From Trochalopteron elliotii (taxonomy: Eukaryota; Chordata; Aves; Passeriformes; Leiothrichidae): a stretch of 64,000 bases of DNA. The stretch covers positions 1,268,563 to 1,332,562 of the forward strand of contig JANPWX010000247.1 in NCBI GenBank assembly GCA_024734555.1. The letters are read 5' to 3'. Numbering within the stretch: position 1 is the first letter of the stretch; the number at the start of each line of letters is the position of its first letter. The translations under genes were made by a program, and so were the position numbers. Positions 1 to 14,250 of the stretch are shown one piece after another. The notes under the pieces were generated by a model, which did not search any database, was not told where the DNA came from, and saw only the letters and a list, made by a program, of their open reading frames with translations.

Positions 1-549
1 TATGTTAATGCCATAGGAAGTGCTTAGCTGGTCATATCCTCATGACTCTTCTTTTAAGCTATTTTCTTTCAGATTTGATAAAACTGTGACATATAATAAA
101 ACTATTAGTATGTACAGCAGCTATAAAATAGACATCAAAGTTTATTTTTTTTATTATGATTAACATCTGTGGTAATAGCAGTACACCTGCCAACATGCCT
201 CAAATGTGAATCAGTTCTTTTAGCAATAGCTTATATTTATTCAGTTTGGTGATGTTTTTATGGGGACTACCCACACAGATGTTGATGATTTTTTAATTGC
301 ATTGGATGATAGAAACTGGAGAAAAGACTGACCCAACCAAACTCATTTCAAATAAATTATTAAACAGCCATTAGATGACAGCAATTCATGCTCATTTTCA
401 TCCAAAGCTGAACCTTTACCCTGAATGGAAAATTATTACTTAAGCTCTTTCAGAACATACATTTTATAAAAAGCAGATTTTTCTCCAGAATTAAGAACAA
501 AATATTTATTTTCAATATAAACTGCATCTTCTGTTTGAATTGCAATTTG
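1..549. other. AT-rich intronic sequence, nothing recognised
   Basis: No coding exon, RNA gene or recognisable repeat is visible before the CR1 element. The stretch is AT-rich with several homopolymer runs. Confidence 0.6.
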
Positions 550-2055
550 TGATGTGTGCTGATAGACTGAAACCCTGATCCATCACCTCTCTGGGCAGCC
601 TATTGCAGGGTTTGACCACTCTCTTGGTAAACAATGCCCAGTCTAAAGTCCCCTGATGAAGCTTTGAACCATTCAGATGTCCTGTCACTGGATTACAAGG
701 AGAAGGAGTAAGCACCTCCTTCTCCATTTCCCATCCTCAGAGAGCAGTGAGGTCATCCCTCATCCTCCCTTTCTCCAAACCAGACAAGCCCAAAATCCTT
801 AGCTGCTCCTTACAAGGACATTCCTTGCAGCTTTTTTGTCCTCCTCTGGACACATTCAAGGATCTTCACATCATTCCAAATTGTGAGGCCAGACCACCAC
901 TGAGTACAGTGGGATAACCATCTCTACTGAGCAGCTGTTTGTGCTGGGTTTGCTGCACCCCAGCATGGAGCTCACCCTCCTGTCTGCCTGGGCACACGGC
1001 TGACTCACACTGAGCTGCTGCCAGCCAGCACACCTACATCCCTCTCTGCAGGGCTGATCTCCAGCCACTCCTGTCCCAGTCTGTACTAGTGTCTGGCCCT
1101 ACTCTGTCCTAGTGGCCACAATTTGACCTTTTGACAACATTAAATTTCCTCCCATCAGTCATCGTACAGAGCCTCAATCTATCTAGATCTATTTACCAAT
1201 GTCTTCTGTTCCTCAAGAGAGTCAACAGCACCTCCCAGTTTGGTACCATCAGTAAACCTGCTAATGGTGCATTTAACTCTTGCATCCCGATCATTGATGA
1301 ATATATTAACAGATCTGGCCCTAGAATTGAACCTGAGGCACACCACTGGTGACCAGGCATAGCCAAATGCAGCCCCATCTGCTACAACCCGTTGAGCTCA
1401 GCCCTTCAGCCACTTCTTCACTCAGAACACAATGAAACTGCTCATTCTGAATTGAGAATTCCACAGTTGGATAATTTGTCTGGAAGGAAGCTGTGAGGGG
1501 CAGTATAAAAGGTCTTACTAAAATCCAGAAAAACTACATCCACTATCTCCTCTTCCCTCCCCCTACATCCACCCACCCCTAGGTGGGTGACTATCATAGA
1601 GGGATATCAAATTGTTTAAACAAGACTTTCCCCTTGTGAAGTTGGGCTGACTGTGCCTGATGATTGTGGTATTCTTTAAATACCTTTCAGTATCACCCTG
1701 TATAATGATCTCAATAATTTCTCCAAGAACTGAGGTTACACTTACTGTAGTTTCCTTCCTCTTTCCTCACAGCCTTTTTATAGATAGGAATAACATGGGC
1801 TAGCATTCATCCAGCAGGGACCTCCTGAGACTCCCAAGATCCTTGGCAGATGACAGAGTGGGATCCTGCCATAACATCTGCCAGTTCCTTTAGAACTCTG
1901 GGATGAATCCCATCAGGCCACGTGTACCTGTGAACATTCAGCCAATACAACAGCTCCCTTACAATTTTAATGTCCACAAATGGAAAGTCACTGTTCCCAC
2001 ACTCATGGTCATTTGAATCAAGGGCCTGAGCAGCCCAAACTCTACCAGTGTTATT
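550..2055 (-). mobile_element. Old CR1 LINE, reverse-transcriptase part to 3' end
   Basis: On the minus strand, broken frames recall the CR1 ORF2 protein in the right order. Near 1900-2000 the frame contains WPDGIHPRVLKELADVM, the region before the reverse-transcriptase core. Near 1300-1350 it contains SGSILGP followed by a diverged stretch matching the part after the catalytic core. Near 870-930 it contains EMVIPLYSVVVWPH, and near 590-640 KRVVKPCNRLPREV, the C-terminal end of ORF2. Stops and frame changes break it throughout, so it is a dead copy. It is the longest CR1 piece here, about 1.5 kb of a roughly 4.5 kb element, 5'-truncated as CR1 copies usually are. No typical ATTCTATG-type tail is evident at the low-coordinate end. 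Confidence 0.88.
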
Positions 2056-5000
2056 ACAGACTGAGGCAAAAACCCACAGAGAATACAGTAGAATAATATA
2101 GTACAAATAGTATGAATAATATAAACAGCAATAACTCCTTTGCAGTAGCAAAGGAGTGTTTGCTAAGTCCACGGTCCCTTTATAGTAGGAAAAAAACATG
2201 ACAAAAATAAAAATGAGCCAGTTTATGGCATAATAGAAAAACAGTCTTAGGTCAAATAGTTAACTAGTTTTCTTTGGATTTAGATTTTTTCTCTTGCAGT
2301 CTTTGATGTATTTTGAGAAAATGAATCAGCATCAGGAATGTAACACGATAAAAAAGGGGATATTGTAATAGTACATCCTAACAAAACTTAAGTGGTAGTT
2401 TAAAAAATACTTAATGACAGCACTTGTTTTTAACATGATAAACTAAGTTATTACTTAATTTAATAAACTTAAGTGGCAACATGTACTCTTTGTAACCCAG
2501 CTGCATACTGTCCCTTCATCCTTAGTATTTTGTTTAAATTAACATTATTAATAGCATTTAAATGATGTATGTGCACTTAGTAATCCTTATATTCCTGAAC
2601 TGAACAAAGTTTATTAAAACATTCCTGTTTCAACTTTACAAGAATTTTTGTGGGATTTTTAACTGTCTTCTTATGAGGCTTATAGAATAATGAGTGTCCA
2701 CTAGCTGATACCTGTGGAGCTTACAGGCTGGTTTCAGTGAGAGCCGAGATCAAAGAAATAATTTTACTCCTGAAAGTTTTATAATAATAGGTGAGCAAAG
2801 AAGAAGAGAGAGATGCTGCAAGTGCCCCAGCGGAGGATAGGGATATTATATGAGTTAATGAGTCTTGGCAAACACCATGGACTCTCAATGGAAACAAGAC
2901 CTCATGAAAACCCAACTATGGAGAAGCATTAGACAAAGATTTCATCAGACTCTATACTTTGTCAGTCATAACATACAAACATACAAGGAATCAGTAATTG
3001 TTAGTTCAACTATTCCCAGAATTTTTTATATGATCTATAACTTTATGTTCTTTTCTTGTAGTATTTCCCTCAGAATTTTGAAAAGCATAATGCCATAAAT
3101 TGTGAAAGTTTAAGACAATATCTGAATTTTTGAAATTTATCCTGTGATTTTTTCCTCCAAATCTCTTATACCTTGTGCAAATTCTCTTGAAATAAACTTA
3201 CGGTCAAGAGAAGATTCCCTTTTAATCATGAATTCCTAGAAAAAATAAGATTACATTTGTGCTTGAGCACATTCTTCGTCTTGCATTTTGGTACATTGAT
3301 GATTCTACAGAAGAGGAGTCTTCAGTACATGATGATGCACCATAAGAGGCAGTGTGTATACATTGTATCAGGGAAAATTCTGGCTGAATGTGAGAAAAAA
3401 AATCTTCATTGTTGAGAATAGCCCCACTCTAGATTTTCTTCTCTCAGATGGGGTCAGATTTCACAGAAATTGGGTCAGATTTCTTCAGTGTGTTTATACA
3501 CAGCAGTCATTGTAGGAAAAGTAACGTGTAGGTAAAGTTGCTTCACACTAAATTCTCTATTCCTTTGCCAAAAAGATCTTTCATGGCAATTTTTCACCCT
3601 ATTAGTCTTTGGTTTCTAATGTCTTAAGATTTTTTAGTTCTTCATCCCATCCCACCCCATCCCTATGAGTTCACAACTATTTTTTATGGTATTTATTTCT
3701 TTGTCCATTTTGGCTATTAACTAGGAATAGGAAAAAACTTCTTATAGAGTGAAGTGCTCCATAATTATTCTTTATTTGGAACATCTGATGATGCCCACTG
3801 TGATAGGCAGGTAGTGGGGGAGAAAGTTAGTTATTCATCAGATATCCTGTTGTTATTGCTATTTTGCTGTTGAAAAACATTCTCTTTCCCTAGTTCCTCA
3901 AAATTCCATTTCAGTCAGGAACTGTCCCTGTTCAGGTTCTGTATCCTAGAATTGAACAACAGCTGAAATTGTATTCTCTGCATAGACCTTCTAAATCAAT
4001 TCCTTTTATTTATTTATTTTCAGACCCTGCCAATGCTGTTGAAGGTTTAAGTTTCCAATTCTATCATCACATGATATGGCATGGGAATAATCTGATGTGA
4101 CTTCATTACTTAAATTTGGACCCAGATAGATACTAACAAGACAAAACTAACCTTTTGTAAAAATCTGACGTACCACCAATGCTCTGAGTCCTGTCAGGAC
4201 TACTAGGCATGACATAATCTTTTTTTCTTGATATGGGATCTGCCTTTTATATACTGTATGAGTATTGCAAGTGTATTCCTGAAATACATACCTCTGTTTA
4301 ACAAACTCTAAATGTTGGCAAATTCATTCAATAATTTGGATCCATTTTTTTTTCTTTCAGGATGTTCTCCTCTAAGATAATAATCAAGTACCAATAGGCT
4401 TAGAGCTTTAAGGCACTTTGCTGATACCCAGACTGTTGGTTAGCTTAGAAGCAGAGACTCCCCTCTTTTTTTCCTTCTTCAGTTCCAACTGGCTGCTAAC
4501 AATCTAGACTTCACCAAGACTTCCTTGATAAATAGGTTTGTGTGTTTTATCCATCGTGGAGTCTCTTGTACCAGTCCAAGTGTTTTCTTTATAGAATTTG
4601 ATTAATAGAATTACAAGAATAATTGGTTTGGAAAATTTAAACCAATTTCAAGAAAACCAAAGTTTTAATTGTCATGTTTCAATCAACTGCTAGATTGATT
4701 GTTGAAAGCCTGCTGTCAGAATTAGTAGAAGTAGAAGGCATTAGAATATGTGTGCACTGTTCAAGCAGTAGAGAACAGCCCTGGGATTGCTCATACAGAT
4801 GCAGAGATTGTATTTCTACACTCAAAAATGCTACGGGGACAAATTCACCTCTTACTATCAAGACAGCCCAACACTTCATATTGCCAAATGGCCTGCAGAA
4901 ACAGGTAAAGAAATTATTTCAAGTTCTTCATGATTCAAAGTCTTATTCTCCAAGCTATTTATGAGTATTGCTGAAAGCAAGCCAATTCCCATATTCAGAA

Positions 5001-6761
5001 TGCTGTTTTGCTGTTGAGAAAGCAATCAATGATCTCTGTAATTTAACTAGTAAGTACATTTACCAAAGCAAAATAATGATTTTTTGGTAACTACCTTGTA
5101 TTAAGGATTTTTATTTTTTATTTTTAGCATATTCTTAGTCAGTCTGTCTACTGTGTTATATGTGTGTGTCTTTGTCCCCTGATTATAAACTCCTAGTACT
5201 GTTAATCTCTTTTGGAATCAAATAATTCTAGGAAATGAGCAAATTAACAGCCCTTGTTTTCTTGACAGATAGCTTTGATATGTCTTGTCTACTGCAACTA
5301 ACTGTATGTCTTGCTTAATCTAATAAATACTAAGATGTTTGTCTTACACATCTAAATCACAAACTTGGCAGCAGATCTCTTCTTCCTTCTATTGGTTTTT
5401 ATCTGCTGGGTTTTTCTCCCCTGAGTAACATTAATATGGTATATGTACTACAATGCCAAATGCAATATTAATTCTTTACCTAAGTTAGGGAATGTAAATA
5501 CATAGTGGCATTGTCTTCTGCTTATGCATAAATATACATAATACACTATGACCAGAATTTTTGAGGATGAGTGTTATTCCCATTTAAGGACCTAATAGAT
5601 TTTAAAATATTGATGTTAATTTTATAGTGAACAATAATAATTCTGAAAAAACCAGTAGCGTTTTAGTGTAATTTTACAGGGTGTGTTATGTTTTATTTGA
5701 AAGAAAGAGAGCATCTACTCTTTGCTCTTTTCCTCCTGGCTCCTTATGTTGGAAGGTTATTACATTCTTCAGACAAACATTTTCATGCTGATAAACTGTG
5801 CTTCATAAACACTTCAAATGGAGTCATGTCTGGAGTCATCTAGTAAAATGGTCAATGAGGAGTCAAAGATGCATTTCAATAACAAGACTTAATTAACTAA
5901 TTTCTTCTCTGGCCCTCATCTTAGTGTTCTTTTTTCTGTCTTAGTAAATGTGTGCTATGTTTGTTTTCGTGGATGTACGTAGCACAGCCATACTGTTTTA
6001 CAGACTCATTCCTCTGTTTCTCATGCATTTAAAATCCTGACTGTTTGGGACTGCAGGATTTTCACCATCAGCCCTCTCTCATAGTGAATGTCCTTTTGCT
6101 TTTGCTTGTCTGTCACTTAGAAGAGAGTAAGCAATAGTCATACCTCACATATATGCCTGCAGATAACTCAGGAGGGTATGAATTCTAGTAGCTTCTGAAG
6201 TCAAGTGACTAATATTATCAGTACTCAAAGATCATTGATTTCCCCTGAGCAGTGTCCATAGTTAGACTTTAATAAATTTGGAAAATGCTGTTCTTACATG
6301 TTAAGAGTTCTTCATAGTAATGGCTTGTAGTAGTGGATGTTTTTGTGTTTTATCTTGCTTTATTCTTGCACTTTTAGGAGTAGAATACCTACACAGAAGC
6401 TGAAAATAGCTTCTTCCTATTCTTTTGTTAATTTAGTTTTTGGTAACAACAAATTCTAATTTAAGTCCAGAACTCAATAATTAATGTCAAGGAATATGGT
6501 GACAATGCCATAAAACTTTATCAAAAGGATTTTATGAAACTTGATTAGGATTTTTTTTTTTATTTGTATGAATTGAAATGATGTTATCTTGCTGAACTGA
6601 ATGCATAATGAAGCCTACAGAGCCACTTATATGCATTTATTGCTTATTTAGTGCATATGTTATTTAATTTTCAAATTTTCATGAAATTTCAGTGTAACAT
6701 GATATCATATACAGCCTCCTAGTCTCATGTGATCTTCTTCATAGTCTTGTGGCTTGATAAC
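2056..6761. other. Unannotated intronic DNA
   Basis: About 4.7 kb with no recognisable repeat, RNA gene or exon. A 96-codon open frame at 4674-4964 and a 77-codon frame at 2865-3098 have no recognisable domain and unremarkable composition. A splice-acceptor-like TTTATTTATTTTCAG sits at about 4008-4022, but no exon-like open frame with a donor follows. A short run of CCATCCCA-type repeats lies at about 3643-3664. Confidence 0.5.
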
Positions 6762-7291
6762 TGTCATGGTTTAATTCCAGCTGGAAACTAAGTACCCCAC
6801 AGCTGCTTGGTCACTCCACCCCCAGTGGGGAGGTGGATCAGGTTGGGATAAGAACAGTCTGATTATTGAAACAAGGTAAAATAATTATAATAATAATAAA
6901 AAGGAGAAAGAGAGAAATAACACCAGAGAGAGGAACAAGTGAGGCTCAATACCATCACTCACCACCCACTGAGAGACACCAAGCCTGTTCCCAGTAATGA
7001 TTGACCCCTCCCAGCCAATTCCACCAGTTTATGTACTGGGCATGATGCTCTATGGTATGGAATATCCCTTTTGCTAGTTCAGGACCTCTGTCCTGGCCAT
7101 GCTCCTCCTGGCTTCTTGAGTGCCTGCTCACTGTCAGAGCACAGGAAACTGAAAAGTTCTGGACTTAGGGCAAGTACTGCACAGCAACAACTAAAGCATC
7201 AATGTGTTATCAACATGATTCTCATACTGAATCCAAAACACAGCACTGTACCAGCTGCAAGGAAAAAATTATCTCTGCCAAAACCAAGCCA
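6762..7291 (-). mobile_element. Solo LTR, avian ERVL-type
   Basis: This 530-bp block matches the avian LTR family I know that starts near TGTCCTGGTTT and ends near TTAAACCATGACA, here on the minus strand. Recognisable parts in minus orientation are the U3 start at 7291, a region reading CAGTATGAGAATCATGTTGA near 7210-7235, a promoter-like GTACATAAACTGG near 7025-7037, and a run rich in ATTATTATTATAATTATTTT before an end at 6762. The ends are TG and CA. The five bases flanking it, ATAAC and ATAGT, agree at three of five places, so the target-site duplication is decayed or the ends are off by a few bases. No internal retroviral sequence adjoins it, which fits a solo LTR left by recombination. 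Confidence 0.75.
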
Positions 7292-10200
7292 ATAGTATAA
7301 GGCCTTTTAGATATTACAGAAAATATTATCTACGACTGCAACTTTAATAGGGAATCATGTAGCATTCTTGATAGTTTTTAAGTTAATTTAGATTAAGTGA
7401 GTTTAAACTTCTGAAAATTCAGGAAAATCCAGCATGATGGCTGATGTACAGCCACATCCAGCTGTGATTTACCTTTGGTGACCAGAGGGATATGGGACCT
7501 TGGATTTGGTTGGCTGGTTTGCTGAGGCTGGTGCTGCCAAACTGTGTTCCCATATGAATGGCATCATGTATTAGAGAAAATCTTAGGCGAAATTGTTGTA
7601 TTGATGGAATTTCTAGTTTCTACTACCTTCCTCCTGAGCCCTTTTAATGTTTTAATGCTTTTTAGTCCCAGGAAGATGTGTATGAAGTGGAACAAGATTT
7701 TTTGAATAAATAGAAAAACTTGGTTGAGATGAAATTCTGTGTCAAAGAATAAAGCTTTCTTCTTTGTGTCAAAAGAGTGATTCAAGACTGACATACCATA
7801 TAGCTGCAATTTATTAAAGATCTTGTGCATTGCCTCTGGATGGTGCCATTTGGCATACTTTCACAGAGGGGTACAGAATACTTTTGTCAGTGCTTGAATA
7901 TAGTATTGATTTAAGAGGTCAATCTTTATTGAATAATTCAGTGCCAAGTTAAAGGCAAAGTTAAAAGCCCTGTGAAGGGACTGTGTATGTGCTGACATGT
8001 GGAAGAAAGACATAAGAGCAGGTAGCTGGAGCAAATTGCAACATGCTGCCTACTCTGGAGTAGGGAGATACCTTGGCTTTTCATTCTATATGGTGTTTTT
8101 TGATCAATACTATTTTTTCTTTCACTGTATACAGTTCTGGTTTTCTAGGGAAGTAATTCTAGTGTGTTCACACTTTCTGCCTATCCTGTCTTAATTATTC
8201 TTAACACATTGTCCAATTTCAAACAAACTAGAGACAATAGAAGCTAAACCTTCCTAAGTTTCTGCAGTTCAGCAACATGTTTTGTTTTCCACCTGAGGCA
8301 GAAATTCAGTCTGAGAAACAGAAGCAAATTATCTCTTAAGCCTGTATCTACTCATTTCTTGCATGTATATAATTTTTAAACATAGCTAGAGCTTCAATCA
8401 GTTATGGCATATAGTGTCTCTTACTCAGCCAAACAACAAGGAAAAAGAAAAGGGGGAGAAGCATGAAGAGAACCAGAAATATTGTAAAGTGAGAAGTCAC
8501 TGAGGAATCAGGTTGTTGTGGTAGGTAGATGAAGCAAGTCTGTGGAAGGGTAGATTCATTATTTCTCCACTCATTAAACATCTTGCTTCTGCTCCTCTAA
8601 GTAATTTTTTTCTAGAAGAGAAAATTGGATTGTTGCTTACAGCATCTGTTATTGGCAAGGATAATTTCTTAGGACCTTATTAACCTGTTTCTAGCCTGCT
8701 ATAACCCTGAGTGGCTTTTGAAGAGAATTTATGAAAATATTCCATGACTCTGAAAGAATGTCAGAGAACAAAAATGAATAGAGTTACAGGAGAGGTGATT
8801 GAATTCCTTTCATATTCTTTAATAATTTATGGCCAAGATTTTTCAGTTTTTAGTGCTAATATGAATGCTTGAAAGTAGACAACTGTGATGTCTCTACAGG
8901 ACGTCTTAAGAGTCTTCCAGAGAAAGCTTACTGAAGTCAACCTGTTTGCTTGCTATTCTGTGTATCTTAAAAGAAACATATGGTACCAAAGTCTTGTGTT
9001 CCCTAATGGATGAAGCAATTGGTTCACCCAAAACATCCTGTATTTTAGCTCCTACATTGCTCCTGTGTCTTTACATCAGATTTACTCTACTCTATCGCCA
9101 TGACCCTGTCTTATTTATGAAACAGGGTCCATCTTGGGTACCTCTTCATGTCTTCTACCCTTCCTGCAGGTCTATTTTTGAAGGTTTTTCTCTTTTTTGT
9201 ATTCTTGACTTTGCACCTGTGTCCAAGTTAACAGATACATTTCTTCATACAGATTATTTTGTGCATTATCTTTCTTTTTAATTAAAAGAGATAAAAATCA
9301 AAGAAATACCATCAACGCTGAATACTATATTACATTGGCTGTTTAGGAATTATTTTTAAAATTCTATGGATATTCTTTGGCAAGTTACTCTGAAAAGGTG
9401 TGAAAAAAGTAGAAATAACAGCAGGATGGAATGGGATAAAATACTGGAAAAGCATGACACGAACAGGAAGTGGGATGTGTTCTAAGAGAAATGAATGTAT
9501 ATCCTAATGTTATGCATGTTGCTTAGGAACAGGCAATAAAAGTGTGGATGAACAAGTGAGTACAAAAAGTAATTAAAGGAAAAAGGCATGTGCATGGCAT
9601 GGTATGGATAATAACCAGAAAGACAGAAAAGATGAGAAAAGCAAGGATGGAGAAAAAAACAGATTTAAAGAATATTGAGAGAAATATTGAAACTTTTTTT
9701 ATTCTTTGTAGACAGATTTTTTTTCCCTGTAACATTAGCTAGAAAAAAATCGGCAGCAACTTCCTCTGTAGTATTGCCTCAGTATAATATAGCTTACTCT
9801 AAGGAAAAATAAATTTGAAAATGTGAATTGACTATAAAAAAAAGTAAAACACTCCCACAAAATAATAAATGGAAAAGACAATAAAAGTTTATTTGGCAAC
9901 ATAGAATTATCACAGAGTTTTAATTACTTCAGTTACTTAGGAAATGAGCATTTGAAATAATACCATTCTTTTTTAGCAAGAATTCAATTTGCCTGTCTCT
10001 GAATCACTTCTCCAAAGATTGTATCCAGTTTTTTTCTTCTAAAGCCTTATTTCCTAATGCTTAGATAAAATATCTTATAGTTTTGTATATGGAATTTTTA
10101 TAATTTTAAATATGGAAATTTTTATAAAAAGTCTATCAAATATTAGCCTTTTTTCTTCTCTGTAAACATTAGTGGAAGATAGAGTATTTTTTACTCAAAG

Positions 10201-11612
10201 GTAGAATAAGAGATGTGGAGAGTCTGATCAGTGGAAACTTCATCAAAAATGCCTGATTATTATATAGTACTTCTCATCAGCACATCATAAATCTCTTTGT
10301 ATAAGAAGGAGTATCATTCTTTCATTTCATAAAAGTAAAATGTGGTGATCTCGTGGTAAAATACCTGTCATTCTTTTAAGTGTTCTTTAGTTGAAGAAAG
10401 TATTTTCTTTTGCCTTGTTTTTTTCTCTAGGCTCTTGTTTGCAGATTTGGAAAGTGTAGGAATGTTATGCTATGAATATTGAAACAAAGTTTCTCCATAT
10501 TTAAGGATCATAAAAAGTCTTCGAGTTGAGAGCTGGCTTTCAGCTTTCCTGGATATACTGAGAGAATGGCCAATGTCAGCACTGACATAGGTGAGACAGG
10601 GTTGTAAATAGTATTTTCAATAGAAAACTTGGTGCAGTTGGAAAACCTGTAGGTTTTCAGATGTAACAGCTTTTATTGAGGTCAGAAAGCCAAGCCTTTA
10701 TCAGTCTTGTGTATAAATTCAATCTTTATCTGAATTTGTGCCAGAATTAATCAGTTGTAAATGGGTATCTAGTTGCTTAGGCTGTGCTGCCAAACCTTAG
10801 CCATCTCTAACTCATGTTGTTGCCTAGAGAAAATAGCAAGCAGAAAACTGTTCTGCCATAATGACCGTCTAGTTTGGGTTTGACTCCTGATCTTGACTTT
10901 TCAATCTTTCTTTAAATCTTGTACAAATACATATTCTGATTGGAGGCCTGTATGTAGATAAATCAGTGATGCACTCCTGATTGAGATCCATTGATTTTAA
11001 TAGCTGCACTGGTACTCCAGCATACGCTGAGTCAAGAATCAATTGGTCAACAAATGCTGCTCTGAACTTTAAGAAACATTAAGAAACACAGGTGAGACTC
11101 CATTTTCACAGGTACAAAATACCCAGACCTTTGGCTTAGGTTTAAGGTAAAAACTCTACTGTAAAGTATTAGTTCTTATAGAGTTGACAGGAGGAATTTA
11201 GGCTGAAAGCACTTCCAAATCCTCACATTCTTTTTCATGTGATTTCCTTGATAATATATCTTTTAATAGTAAGAATCTCTCCAAAAATAACAAACTTCCT
11301 GTTCTAGAAACAGTAGTTCTAACATGACAAGAAAGAGATTCCTTAAAAATATGTTTGTTAGAGCAAACATAGCCATGTGCTTTGCTTGGAGGGAATAATC
11401 AATCTTGTGATAATTGCAGCTTATAAAAGTCTTTACCAAAGACAGGATAAGTAGAACTGTGATGCTTGTGTCCATTCCTGGACCCACGTGATGGCTAATT
11501 TTTCTGCTGTTGAGTAGGAAAGTAGCCAGTGAAGTTTTGGGTTTTGAACGGGAATCCAATTTTATATCACTCCTAGAGGGTGATTTCAGTATAATATTAT
11601 CTTAAAGAACTC
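7292..11612. other. Unannotated intronic DNA
   Basis: About 4.3 kb of AT-rich DNA. Frames of 65-111 codons occur on both strands (7564-7830, 8946-9281, 9523-9735, 11263-11559), but none has a recognisable motif or exon-like boundaries. No repeat family was recognised. Confidence 0.5.
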
Positions 11613-12030
11613 TACCATGTACATAGTATACCAGGTTGGAAGAGACCTCAAGCATCGTCTGGTCCAACCTTTACTGGCAAAAGCATAGTCTAGGTAACTT
11701 GTTCCAACACCCTGTCTGTCTGGATCTTTTAAGTGTCCATCACTGGGGAATCTACCACTTCCTTGGGAAGATTATTCCAAGGGCTGATTTTCCTCATTGT
11801 GCAAAAGTTTCTTTTTGTGACCAGCTGGAATCTCCTTAGAAGTAACTTGTACCCATTACCCCTCATCTTTTCTATGTAATTCCTTGTAAAAAGAGAGTCT
11901 CCATCTTGTTTGCAGCCATCCTCTCTCTACTGGAAGATGATAATAAGGTCTCCTCTAAGCCTGCTTTTCTCAAGTCTGAGCAAACATGGTTATCTCAGCC
12001 TTTCCTCATGTGGCCAGCAGTTCCAGTAGC
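11613..12030 (-). mobile_element. CR1 LINE 3' fragment
   Basis: The + strand reads the reverse complement of a CR1 3' end. AGGTTGGAAGAGACCTCAAG near 11633 is the usual terminal hairpin-like region. It is followed by CACTTCCTTGGGAAGATTATTCCA, by CCTTGTAAAAAGAGAGTCTCC, and by TCAAGTCTGAGCAAACATGG near 11970-11990, which corresponds to the CR1 tail of ORF2 and 3' UTR. About 420 bp remain. The family's terminal octamer repeat is eroded (CATGTACATAGTATAC). Confidence 0.85.
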
Positions 12031-14250
12031 AGAAGGCAACTAATTCCTTCATTTTGCTTTTAGAAACACTTGTCATTGGTCAGATTAATTTACTAATCTC
12101 CGTGATAACCCTCAGACAGCCTATATGGGTGTGAGTAACAGTGTACCTAAGCACATCCATAGGCATGGCTCACCATTCTCAGGGAATGTCTTCAGGATAC
12201 TCCTCAGGCCCTTTTTGTGGGCTCACAGGATGATGTGGACATATAGCCAAGACCTCTCCTAGCAGCAGCACTGTAAATGATGCTAGTGAGACAGTCCAGT
12301 GAGATGCAAATGTATCATTTCTAGATCTGGGTCAAAACCAACCATCTGCTTTAAATTCAAGGTCACATACCAACAATGAAACATAAGTGCCCCTGAGAGT
12401 TTCCATTGCATGTAGCTCAAAAGGAATGACATTTAATTATAGTTTTAATAATGCTCTTTGGTTAACAAGTTTCTGAAGTGTCTGGTATTCATCTTTGGCT
12501 CAAAACTGAGCTTTCTGGACCATTCTAAAGTACCATTAGTATGTTTTATAAGTTACAGGAAAGACCATGCTTTTTACAGCTACCATTTAGAGGCAATATG
12601 AACTATGACAGTATATCCAGGTTCTTTACATTGTTGTATTCTCGAATGGAATTATACCAGAGCTGAGGGAAATGAGAAGGAAAATAAATATGGGGTTTCG
12701 TTCTCATTTGACAGATCAAAAACTGAGTCACAGAAATGAGACATACAGAAGATAACATATAAAATCTGTGGGTGAAACATAAACTGAACACAGCGTTTAT
12801 GAGCATTGACAGATATAGGGACCCCAAAGTCATTCTCTTTTTCTTGGACAGGTCTTTTTTCCCCCTGTTTAACCAACCATTACAACATCCATTTTCAAAG
12901 ACATTCCATATCATGGTTCTGTTATTCAGCATGCATGGGTCTATGTCCTTTAGTGAAAAAAAACAAATTCAGAGCTACTGAATGGTTCCTGCCATCTTTT
13001 CAAAATAATTACATGGGGGTTTGTATTTTGCCTCAGGTTCTGTGTGTGCCTCACCTTCATTAACTCTACTCAGAAAGCAAAGTAAAGTGCAAACTGAAAT
13101 TACTGCACCATAGTTGCTAGAATTAGTCAGTTTGCAGTTTTGTCTTTGGAGAGCTGATAGTAACCTGCAGTTAGTCTTGCTGCAGTTACATATAGGTGGG
13201 CACTGAAAAAACCTTGAAACACTGAATACCAACAGAAAAGGAAATAATTACCCATTTTTTATGCTAACATTGAAGAAGAAGTAGAGCTAAAGCCAGCTGC
13301 CTTCTCCTTCCATCTTCTTCCCTCTACAGCAATTAGTAATAAAACACAGTTCTCTCCAGAGAGTCCCAAGTCTTAAAACATGTGTTGGCAGGGTTATAGG
13401 TGATATGGTAATTATTTAAAGATGAATCAATTATGGACACTGAAGCTGTAGGCAGCATGTTACTTTGACTCATATTTCAGAATTTTCCCAATTTTCGTTA
13501 TAACAATTGGTCATATAATGTCCATGATATGAATAGATTCCAGAGTTTTTTAACAAGAAATAAAACTGTGATAACTTGATCTTTGAGCTCTGGAGGTCAA
13601 AAACGTAACCTTTTTGTAGAGCTCATTAAAATGAACATGATAGATATGTGCAACCATATAAGAAGTTCAGAAGACTCTGTCAGTAAAAGGAATTTCTTTA
13701 ACTAGAATCCCCTACCTGCCCTATGTGTGTATTTTTTCATGATTACCTAACAGTACTAATTATCTTATCCACATCTTCTCTTTCATAAACATACATAATC
13801 AGTAGCAGGAGTTCTGCAAGATACTTAAGAAAATATGGAGTCTGAAGCAGTTTCTTTTACATATACTTGCTGTGGCTGAGGATCTTAAGTTTAATATGTG
13901 AAATTTCTTGGCCACGTAAACCCATTAATATCTTGTATTTATGTTTTTGGTTTTTTTTTTTCTGTAAAATAAAATTTTCTGTAAAATAAGTACTGGGAAT
14001 GTTAAGGTGACCCAGAAGCATTACAATTGAATTCTTTAAGTGGTTAAAACTATAGAACTTTGATGGACTCAGCTGATCCTGGTAAGAGCTTGAAATTCTG
14101 TCTCCAGTTTTGAAAATTAAAAACATAATGTTATTAAAAGTCAGAAGAAGATATTTCAAAACCATGTTCCTAGTATACGTTCCTTAGACACTAGTAATAT
14201 ATAAAAGCTTATTAAATAATAGTTTAAATTGAGTAATATTTTATTGTAGG
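12031..14250. other. Unannotated intronic DNA
   Basis: About 2.2 kb. Overlapping frames of 69-109 codons lie on both strands at 12600-13230, but they shadow one another and show no known domain. The 102-codon minus frame at 13857-14165 ends in a lysine- and asparagine-rich stretch from A/T runs. No repeat was recognised. Confidence 0.5.

Noticed and set aside
4674..4964. 96-codon frame with several cysteines (CVHCSSS, CRDC)
   Set aside because: The cysteine spacing hints at a zinc-binding pattern but fits no known family, and there are no exon-like splice sites.
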